From Lingula anatina (taxonomy: Eukaryota; Brachiopoda; Lingulata; Lingulida; Lingulidae), in the NCBI RefSeq assembly GCF_001039355.2, contig NW_019775536.1, forward strand, positions 984,322 through 1,026,528: DNA of 42,207 nt. The letters are read 5' to 3'. The position numbers were made by a program, and so were the translations under genes. The notes below the pieces were generated by a model. It saw only the letters and a program-made list of their open reading frames with translations. It searched no databases and had not been told where the DNA came from. Position 1 is the first letter of the stretch; each line of letters starts with the position of its first letter. Below, in pieces: positions 1 through 11,624 of this stretch.

Positions 1-81
1 TGGACATCTATGACCCAGACAGAGTGAGGGTGGAAAGGCTGGAGGAGGAGGCATTTGTGCAGAAAGAGACAGGAATAAACA
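1..81 (+). CDS. Filamin exon (partial at left edge): first strands of repeat A
   Basis: The frame starting at base 3 reads DIYDPDRVRVERLEEEAF and continues to ETGIN, the typical opening of a filamin repeat (D-P-x-x-V-x-V...G). It ends at a GTAAGC donor in phase 1. The exon extends left of the window. Confidence 0.85.
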
Positions 82-3000
82 GTAAGCAATTCATTTATTG
101 GTTTATAATTGAAGTATAATTTTCCGAAAAAGTATAGTTTGCAGGAGCTTGCAAGAAAAATTTTATTGCTGCTAATTTGCAGCCATATTGCAGCAAATTT
201 TCAAGAAGGAATTGCAGTCTGCAGCAATATTGCTGCAAATTTGCTGTGAATTTGAAGCAGGCCTGAAATTTACTAAGGGCATATCTGGTGAATTGAAGAA
301 TATTGTATATACCACAGTTTTGTCTACTCTTTTTTCCTTGTTTTTGTTTTTGAAAAGGAATCAGTTATGGAATTTGTATGAAATTGAACCCATGTAAAGT
401 GAACATGTTTCTCATGTTGGATGACTTCATTTTTCTTTTCATTATAAGCATTGTCTGCTCCAAGATATGAGCTAATTAAAAGTAGCCTGATTTAAGACTA
501 CTTTTGTGTATTCACTGTAAATGTGTCTGGTTTCAGTCAAGTGGGAGGATGCTGGTAAGGCAGAAGTGACCATCAAGTTGATAGGACCCAGTGGTCAGAA
601 CATCCCATTCACCACCCACAACACACCAGAGGGCACTAAGGTCAACTACGTCCCCACTGAGTTTGGCACCTACCGGATCCACGTCTTCTATGGGGGACAG
701 GAGATCTCAGGTAAACTACCAGATACCTCTGGAAGCCATTTTGGGCTGTTAGTTTTGATAAGGATAATGTTAAGGCTGTTATGTTCAGTCACATCCAAAT
801 ATTTTCCATATGTGATTTTGTAAATGCTCGTTTTGGTTCCTGTTTTATATCTTAAGCAACTGAAATGGTCAACGGATTCCATAATCCTGAGCCCAGTGGG
901 ATGAAATGTGTTACCAAATGATTTTGATATATATTTTCACATAATGACAAGGCTAATGTGAACAGCCATGTAAGTGTCATATGGAGAAGTTCTGTTGACA
1001 TGTGGCATTTCCAAACGAAACTATTGTCCTATATAGTTCGATCCAACTTTGCAGGGACACTCGCTGAATGCAGTTAGATTCACTGAATAACATGCCTCCT
1101 CAAGCAGCTAGAAGTTGATTAACTTTTGAGTGTGTTTGGTCCCACTAAAAAAAATTGAAAAATCTTTCAAAAACCAAGCACACACAAAAGTTGGATAGAT
1201 CTATGTAGAATGATAGTTTCAATGAGAACACGCCCTCAGCTGTCACTTACTGTGGGATCCATGTCAAGAGATTAAATAGCATGTCAGGATTATGAATCGT
1301 GTTCACAGCCATGCCTTCATCAGTTTTTTTTTTTTTTTTTTCAGCTTTGTTTCAGCAAACATACAGCAACATAATATATCCATATCATATATTTAAAATT
1401 TCAGGAAACTGGATATTGTGCAAAAAATGTTTTATATCCTAGTATCTTTATCATTGTCTAATCTGTCAATTCCTGCAATTTTATCCAGTTCACTTTTGTG
1501 TTAAATGTTGCTAATGGTAGAGGAAGTATTTGTTGGATTTAGTATTTGCTGTTGATTTACAATACATGTGGAGCTGAATATTCTGGAACACCTCAGCTAT
1601 ATATAAATTATGTCTCCCACATCTCTGGCATGGTTCTACTGTCATCATGTGACTGGACAGTGTTCACTGGCTCCCAGTACATCCGCACGGTCATTAATGT
1701 CACATCTGCTACAGTGACTGTCACTTTAATATATGATGGATTTGAAATAGAACATCTGACATGATAATTGGCTTGTCTGAACAATTTAAAAAAAGCATGT
1801 TGCCTCTTGGATGATATTCCAGGGAAAAGATTTTGGTTTTAGCCTTTTGGCATATTATTTGTTTATTATTTTGACATTATGGGATGATAATTGTCACACC
1901 AAGTCGTAAAATAATATATTCAGTGTAATTAGGCATCTCAAGCCTGGTAATAGCTTTAGAAGTTTCCTCTGTGGATAAAGGTTTGGTCATTCTATAGGTG
2001 TCTTTGTGATACAATTTGCCTCTTCACACTCCTGATGTATTTTGCCAAGAAAGGAAGAATCACATCTGTGTCTGTAACCTTAGTAAAACTTAGCTAAAAA
2101 CTCAGTTTATAACAATTTGTTTAACAATATGGAGATGTGGAAGTTGAAAACATCATGATGATAGTCCTCAAGCTTTTCGTGACTTATTTTTTTAAAAAAG
2201 CATTAATAAGTTACACAACCACAGTATGTTACATAAGAAAAAAATACTTCAGGAAGTCACCCTTAATATCTGATATTTTAAAACTGCAGCTGGTGAGGTG
2301 GTGCCACAAGTCTGGAAAGACAAGCTGGCAGTTCCTGTCTACTTAGATGATAGATATGCTTTGGTATAGTACAAATGGAGAATTTTTAATCTATAAGATT
2401 AAATACAGAACAGGTACCAATTAAGGAATTAATGCCCCCACCCCACCTCTTCCCTTTTGAGAAATGTACATACTCTACTGTGTCATGAAAGTTGACACTG
2501 CTTATATATATCATGTACTACAAATGGGCCAAAACATGCTTATTTAGACTGGCAGCCATTTTTGGGTCAATCAGTGCATTTTACATTAATTGCAGCCAAT
2601 ACAACTTTAAGCCATAAAATTTTCACAATTCTGGCATCTTAACAGCTTGAAGTCTGGTGTTTTTTCAATATGCAACTTGTAGGGCAAAGCTAGACAAAGT
2701 GCAGAACTGTGGCCATTCTCTCTCTTTTTAACTTAGGGCAACATTATCCTAAGAAAAATCATTTGTTTGCAAATTAGTTACTTTTTTATATAATAAACAT
2801 TAGTATGTTGGTCCTTAAAGTTTGTGTGTGAAGTGAAGCAGGAACAAGATTTTTATATTGAAAATTAGCTCAATTTCCTCATTTACTAAACTAGTATCAG
2901 CTATGAAATCTCTTGTTGCATTTTTCTATTTACCATCAAAATTATACTGTACATTTATTTAAATCTCCTTTGTTTTGAAATTAAAATATTGCATCATATA

Positions 3001-6000
3001 AGTTAACTATATGAGCTTAATAAGCTCTCTACTAATTACTATAAACAAAAACATTAATATTGATATTGTGTGCCTTTAAAAGTGCTTGTTAGCAATTAGC
3101 AGGCTATAAGTAGATTATTTAATGATTATACTGGGCATGAATTCAACAAGTTCTCAATTATTGCTTCACTTTCACAAAATAAATTGTAAATCATCCTTGT
3201 TAATTGTCACCAACTGACTACTCAAATTTCTGTTACTGTGTCACCCAACATGACACCCTTTGGTAAGTTTTGTAAAATACAGTAATTTAACAGTGTAATT
3301 ATCATAATTATAACTGCCGTAATTGGATAACAAAAATACTTAGTACGACAGCTATGCCCCTTGTTAACATAATATCAAGCGTTTATGTTGACGCTATGAA
3401 ACTTGATATATCTAGGTCACATGAATATTGTAATGATTTTTAATTATTGAGCATGAGGGTGAGAAAGAGTTTGTATCATATTCTGTGTTATAGCATTAAG
3501 CAGCACAGATTTAAAGTACACTAATTTCTGCCCCTGCAGTTAAAGGCTGAGTTACAATTTTGATCAAGAATGCTGTGAACAGTCAAGTTTAATATGATAA
3601 TTATTTCTTTATTGCTGGACATCACAGACTTTAAGCACAGACTGTTGTCATGGCAACGGCACCATCTGTGGCCGGCACAGCCTCTGTGTCACAGTGTTCA
3701 TTGCAGCACATGTGGTGTAGCTAGAGCTCAACCTACCCCTCCCAGCACAGATATGCACAGAATGTAGCTGGAGAAAAATAGCTAAGATTTTTCCTAGGAC
3801 TCTGAGCTATGATAGAAAATTATCTCATTTTCTATCAGATATGTTATTGTTTAGATATAGAAGTGGTACGCCATGACAAGAGATATGGAAGTGTCTTAGC
3901 CATTTGGTCACCTGTCACAGCTATGATCTCCAACAGCACATATGACACTGATTGTCTTCTGTATTGACATACTTGATGCTTGTAAGGATTTCTGCTGGTA
4001 TATTGAGCAAGGATTATACTTCATATTTCATATAATACTACACAAATAGCAAGCAGCTTGTTGGAAGCCAAGTCTCTTATATAAGACATATATGAATGTG
4101 TCATAATACATTAAGAGAATCTAATATAGTATTACAGATGTGACATTTGTAAATGTAGTCATTTCAAGCGCACGGGACTCTCACTGGAACTTGATTCACT
4201 CTATGTCTGTGTATAGTGAGGTTGATGGCCAAAAACCTGAACTAGTAACTCAGTTATGTGGGGATTATTTGGCAGTGTGTGACAGGCTTGGAACAAGACA
4301 TCATAATCCTTGTCTTATGCTTACCTTGGACAAGACGTACATTTTCTAAAAACTTACGTCAGGAAATGAAAAGTATTCAGATTCTCAGTGATACGCTGAT
4401 TTTGGTAGAATTGAACACAGTTGACTGTACTGCTTGGCTGCCATAGATTAAGGTAAACTCCAAGTGAGTGACGGATAATGAGTTCTTTAAGTGCCACTGA
4501 ACAATGTAGCTTCTTGAATGAACTGAAGGCGGCACTCAAACACAAGACAGACCAAGAGACGGAGAATGACAATAAATTTGAAAGAGATTCTGATGGAAAG
4601 GAATGCAATGGAGAGGATGAAGGGAAAAGTAAAGAAAAGACCAGTGAAAATAGTGTAGATGCATGTAGCTCTGTATTGAAAGTCAAAGATGCTGTTCAAA
4701 ATGCAGAACGGATATTAAGTGCACATAGGCCTATATACCAAAAACGTCCAACTTCCAAAACTATTTACCAGTCGTATAAAAATGGTAGTCACACATCCAA
4801 TGACAGCAAAGCAGCAGATAATTCTTCCAGCCATTATAACACTAGGATTCTGTCTCCAGCCAAATCCGTGATTCATCTCTGTCAAATTGGAAGTTCTAAT
4901 GACAGTGATGTGGAGTTTCAGAACCTTGATATCAAACATTCTAACACCGTGCCACGCACTGAAGCTAAGACCAAAGGATACATGACCCCCAGCACTCTGT
5001 GGCAAAAAGAGGGGGGTGGCTTGTTTGAGGAGCTGAACAGTGTGCTGAAGCATAGGCAGGAACACTCACGAGATATTTACAACAAACTGGAGGACTTGGA
5101 GAAGGTGAAGTCAGGGAAAACACTGACATTCATAGGCGGGGCAGAGGTGGTTTATAGCACTCCCCATACTTCACCAGAGACTAAAGCAAAATCCACAGAG
5201 AAGATGAGTATTCATTATCACTGCTCTAAAATACCCTCATCTCCTGGTAATGGTGGCCTGAGGAGTAAAATTGAAAACTTCAATAAAGAACCACCTAAAA
5301 TTGTAATTTATGACATTGGTGATATAGACAAAAAGGGTAATAATGAGAAAAATTCTAATCAAACAGAAAACACCGATTGTGTTCTCAAAGGTCAAAAGTC
5401 TGTGCAGCAGCTGCAGAAGGCTATTGAAAACAAAATTGGATTCCTGCCAAAAACACCAGCACAGGTGGGTCCAGCTTATCGTAAAAAGGCAGATTTTACA
5501 CCCAAAGTCAAGAATGGTTCAGCAAATGGTGGAATCCATAATGAGGCTGCCAATTCTTCATATGGGATAAGAAATTCTGTGCCTGAAGCAGAGAAATCAT
5601 ATCATAAATATCAAAATGGTACCGAAAAACCTTCTATGCATGTAGTTAACGGTGGTGAAGTGAGGAATCTGAAAACTATTCAAGACAGGCCACCCAGTCC
5701 ACATTCTGGGACATTACTGTCCCAGCTGGTAGACTCTGTGAGACTCCAGGTGGCAGACCTTGACTCAAGCCTGTCTCGGGAGACAACAGGGGATGTGTGG
5801 AAAAATAATGTAGAAACTGGAAGCATATCCAGCGAAGTTTCATCTGAACTGAGTTCCAATTCCACCATCACAGAGCTCCCAAACCTCAAGGAGGCTAGAA
5901 CAGCTTCTAACAGCTTGCTTCCTGTGGTGTCTGATTCCGAGGGTTCCAAAATAAGTGAGACCAGGACCAAGCTTCATTTACGCCCTGATGAGGAGTCTCT

Positions 6001-9000
6001 GACGTCTGTCACCCCCTGTGAAGCCTCACCTGTCCTGACACCTAAAACAGTGCCACTGCCACCAGTGTCATTCAAGGACGAGATCCGCAGGAAAATTGAC
6101 CTTTGTCTGAAGTCTGCCCCACACCTAGAGGGGATGTCCACACTGGAGGGACACCAGGCTCTGGAACACCAGGCTCAGCAGGCAGGGCACACTGGGGAAC
6201 TGAAGAGTCCAAGCTTTAAACCTTCCATCTATGTGCCATTGCTTCCAATGCAGCAAGATCACAACAAGGTAATGCTGCATCATCCTGCTGAGGACCACAC
6301 AACCCCTACAGTGACCCCCCAACTACATCCACCCCCTCCAGGGAGGCAGGGGAACAGTCAGGAAACTGGCTCTGAAAACCTGCAACAAAGTCCACAATGG
6401 CAACCATCGCAGGGACTGCTTGCTCCATCACAGCCACCACATGAAGATCATGTTGATTCACAAATACTCCAAGATTCTAAGGACAATTCCTCATCATTAT
6501 CACTCAGTTCCAGTTCCACTCAGTCTGCCAAGGCTCAGTCTGCCTCCGCTCAGGGGCTGCTGGTACAGGAACTTCAGGAACAGTTAAGGCACATGCATAA
6601 AGGTGGAAGCAAAGAAGATGACAAAACTACAAAGGTACTTACGGAGACAGAATCCACTACATCCAATTCTGAGGTAGAATTCCCAGAAGGTTACATGACT
6701 TATCCATTACCAAACACATCTAAGCAAAAGTCTATGTCAGACCGAAACGCATTACAGAATCTTTTGGTCACTCACTCTGGGGAGAGAATACCATTAGATG
6801 GCACTGAAAACAGCTTCATTGCAGGTCAGCAGTCGCACCATGGTCCTTTCAGTCGTGCAAGTCCAGGCCACTGCACTGTGCCATCTCCCACCTCTTTCCA
6901 TAAGAACTATCACCACATGAATAGCTTCATGAACCAGCTACAGCAGAAACTGGAACAGAACAGGGTTGGGAAGTCACTGGAATCTCTCAGCAAGAAAAAA
7001 GGGAAGAAATTTGATTTTAAGCGTGATCGTTCCTTAAGCTGTGACAATCTAGTAGATCAGGAGAATGAAGCCAACTTTGCTCTCCCCAATGTAGATTATG
7101 ATCCTTCCGGTGGAGAACGAAAGCTTCAGAAGAGTGCCATTTCCATGGAGTATATTAACAGACAAGACTCCGATATAGGTCCTCTTAACCAACCTCATAA
7201 ACAGATGCTGCAAGAGAAGCCTAGCTTATATAATACGTGGACTGCCCTCCCAGGTAAAAAGGCACGTGCTAAAAATAAAGCCAAACTGAAGCGCTTAGAA
7301 ATGCGTCGCACTCTTGAGGACAGTGATTCATCAGGGACACCGTTGTTTGAGGGGGCAAAGCTCAGTGTAAAGAATGATGAGACGTATCTGGACACGCCAT
7401 TCAAGAGGGAAATCCGTTCCCGTGCACGTTCCAGTGGACGAAGCTGTAGGGAGATGGTTAAGCCTCAGTATCGTTGCAGCATGAACCGAAGTTCCATGCG
7501 TACCATTGGAGGCAATGAAAGCATCCACAGCGCCCACTGCATGTTTCTTAATGACCCTGTGGAACACAGTTCTGATGGCGACACAGAGAGCTTGTTCCAA
7601 GAGATAGGGCAGTTTGAACAGCAGGTTATAAACTATGTGAAACAAGGGGACTTAACACAGTCTAATGACTCCATTCGTAGTCGTTACCAGCAGCAGATGG
7701 ACCCATCCCATATCTCAGTCAGGACAGGGGGACTGTTCCGCAACCTGGCCTGCTGTCTCCTCTGTGACACCTACAGCTCCTCACTGGCCAGCAGGAGATT
7801 GAGGAGAAGACGAGGTGGGGCTTACATTTATCTCTATATATTGGAGGCCATTCCCCTCTCTCATTGTACATATTGATACATTGTAACACAGTGATTTCCC
7901 ACATTTCATGCTTTTCCACTTCAAACCAACTGCCACACCCATACCACTCGGTATGCAGGCATTGTGCCTGTCAGCAATATGCTGAAAGATTAAACAGTTT
8001 GTTTTATCTTTTTCACTCACAACCTTTATCACAATTCCCAGATGTATAGGGATCATATTTTTGAAACCAACATATAAGTATTGCTTTGTCATAAAACGGA
8101 TTGCTGCATGTTAAAATTAAGTAACTTATACATTTAGTATCTGAATTAGGTTTATATTTTATTTACATGGGTGTTGATGCTGTGTAGAGTGAAATGTTGA
8201 TTTGTTTGCTGTAGGTTATGACATCAGTAATGAATATGATAACCAGCTTCACTTCTACACCACCATAACAGGTACTTGTACTTGTAGTATATATTGTGGG
8301 GTTGTGGCTGTGGAATCATGGTGGACCAATTCACACACAGTGGGGAGTGTTGTGTCAGTTTAATTTATTTTAACTATATGCTGGAAGCAGAGAGTGGGGA
8401 TATAATTGATGGGGAAGGTTGAAAGATATTTTGGCAGCTTTTGGTGGTTCGGTTAATGGCTCCATCATTGTTTGTGTGTGCTTCAGTTGAGTCATTTTGG
8501 GGAATGTAGCTATCAACTTCTAAAAAAGGTTGTTTCACACATATTTTTATGATTTTCTCTTTTTTGTGTGGAAAAGAAAGTTTTGAAATTATTGTTATAT
8601 TTTGTATGAAGTGTTCAAACCCTGGGAATTAAAGAGTAAAGGATAGGTATTTTGGTTTATTCCCATTTATGCAAGTGTATGTTGTGGACATTTGCCTTTT
8701 ATCAGCACTGTGTTTGATCTGCTTGTTCGTCTGCAGTAGGCCACTATATGTTAAGTACTCTGGTGAGTCTCAAATTTTGTTTCATCTCCAAGTAAAATGT
8801 TGCTTACTCATGAAAGATTGACAGATAGAAGCAATCAGTTAGGCAGACTAACAGACAGTCAAACAGACAGACGGACAAACACACAGACAGGGTGAGAGAG
8901 AAGTGTGTGTGGGTGTGAGTAAATGTTGCAATTTTAGGTATTTGTTACTGCCTTTGAAATCCAGTAAATATGCATTTCTTTTTATGTTAGGCTGAATTAA

Positions 9001-11575
9001 AATAAAAAGGTGAATTACTTCTCTGACTTATCAGCCATCAGTGGTGTTTCACCCATGACAGTGGTCTGATGGTTTCCTGGTTGGTTGTTCATTTAAATAT
9101 TCTAATACTCTGTACTGACAGATATTAGCAATGCTGGGTGCAGATATGTTGTTATAACGTAAAATATTTCATTTTTATGACAATTTATCGTATTTTATGA
9201 GGATTTGTACACAAATGGAAGAATTATCAGCCATTCTCTTATATTCTAGCACCATGAACACGTTCCCATGTTTCTCCCTTCCTTAGGTTCCCCATTCTTA
9301 CAAGAGGCGGATGGTGCCGGCATGAAAGTCTATGACGACATGTACAACATGTACGGCAGCCATTATGGCAGTACCAGAGGTAGTACATTTGGATGGGATA
9401 TTTCTGCTTGTATTTTTTAATAATAATAATAATATGTCCTCCCCTGCCCTTCCTTATATTTCTCTGTTCTTGGTGTCCTACTTACGAACAGGTTTGCATT
9501 ACCATCTGCTTGAATTATGCTGCGATGGCCAATGGAGCTGATGGTTTCTTCAGATGTTGGCAAATTTTTTGAGCTTTTAAGATGAAGGATTTAAAACTCT
9601 GTCACTTTAGAGTCAGTCAGGGTTAGTATGTGCAGGGAGTAGAATTTATAAAGCTTTCAAAGCCTGGGAACCCTGTCCTTGCTTTCAAGTTCCAGAACCT
9701 ACTTTACCTTGCTTATATCCAGTATGAGGCAGCTCCTGAGTTGTTCATGGGTATCATGGATTGCGCATTTTTATAGTCAAGCAATCCTATAATGTTGCCA
9801 TTTTCTCATTGATCTTTAAAATGTTTTGATATCTGTCCCCTTGTTAGCATTATTTCCATTGCCTTGCATTTCCTCCTGATCTGTTGGATTAGTTTTGTCT
9901 AACAAGTCTTTCCTTTGATGTTCCATTCAATTGGGTCATGTTTTTCAGCTTGCTCTCCCTACCACATTCGCATTTGTATGTTTTAGGGTTTATTCATTTT
10001 ATTAAACAAAAATTTAGCTTATTGCATTACAAGCCATCATAGTTCTGTATTCATAAAGGAATGGGATTAAAGGTAGAGCCCATATCTGTTTCCCTTTACC
10101 AACAGGTTGGCAGCATTGGTGCATGTGTTCCTGCTTCCAGTTGGAGAAATATGCCCTTTTGCAATACTTAGTTTTGACGTGTGCCTAACTATGTGTATTC
10201 ATTTCTTCCTTTTCAGCCATGGTTTAAAAGCATTGATTCAAAAATAATTTGGTGATTTATATCCACATTGCAAAATGTTTGACATAGTTATATTATTTAT
10301 TGATGAAAATTATATCATTATTGGTAAAATTTTTTATTCGCCTTTGTATATTGCTTGCATTTCTATTACTTGTTTGCATGTACTTTGTAATTATAAATTC
10401 AGTTAATTAAGACTGCATGATTAATTATCCTCTCCCCAATTCCTCCCATTTGTTTAGGATCACCTTTCATACAAGAAGTTCGCGAGCAGCCCCTGTATGC
10501 CACAGTGCAACGCCAAACTATAGAAACACAGAGGTCAGGTAAGGTCAAGGTCAAGCCTCAGTATCATATGGAGGCAACTCAGACCAGCCAGTTTGTGATG
10601 TTCATGTTTTTTCTATTTTTATTCTGACTTTCAGCTCTGCTGTACTGCTGGTGTAAGACGCCTTTCTTAACGCTTCCCATGGTGTACTACTGCTTTTGCT
10701 GAGTGCTGTTCTAACCCAGATCTTTACTCTGAACACTCTCATATGATGTATTCATATGTATGTGATGTCATAAACTTTTGTTTATTTAGACATCTTTGAC
10801 TAATCTGTTGATTTCTTGAATATGTTTGTAGTGTGAATTCTTAATAACTTATGTGTCACTGAAGTTATTCAGATAAAACGGTGTTGCAGACTTCTCCCTT
10901 TCATTAATTTAATTACAAGAACAGCATTGTCAGATGAAGGGGTTTTTACATTTTCCTTCATTGCATTCTTCGTCACAAAGATGTCGTACATGCAAGAACA
11001 TGAAAATCCCTGATACATTGGACAGCTTTTTGTGTCACTTGGATTTAGCAAACCATGTGTGCTAAAATTGTAACATAATATGAGGCAGTAAGGCTCTCTG
11101 CACAGCAAGCAGTATACATGTTACATTTATAAAATGTACCAGCTAACATATAAGTAACCCACAAGAGATTTTCATCACTTTCACAGATTTAGACAAAAGT
11201 TCAAGTTACTCTTTCTCATAGTAACCAATTTATAAAGTGGTCAATCTCTCAAATAAGTGTAGTACGTGTTATCAACTGAATTGCCAAGGTGTACTGCTTA
11301 CTGTGAAGAGGGCCTCACAAAATAGGTACTACTACATGTAACATCTCCCAACATTCCACTAACATGAAATTCCACTCTGAATTCAATGTGTAGATTAGAC
11401 CTATCTTCAGTATTAATCTATTGATGCTCATGATGGGACTGTTACAGCATGCAATATGGCTGTTCAGTGCATTGCCTGTATTTTATACAGACTAACATAT
11501 CATCTTACTAACTGACCATCTCTACTCTTTTACCATTAAGCAAGACTTCATATATATGTGGGAAGCTTTCTAATA

Positions 11576-11624
<49 letters not shown>

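Noticed and set aside
1546-1764. Frame with a strand-like peptide (TVTVTLIYDGFEIEH)
   Set aside because: I considered it as a filamin exon because of the YDGFEIE ending, but there is no GSP start, no matching donor in phase 1 and no filamin core.
10610-10670. Possible extra mini-exon after TTCTGACTTTCAG
   Set aside because: The acceptor is good, but the only nearby donor gives 16 nt, which breaks the phase 1/1 rule and the frame.
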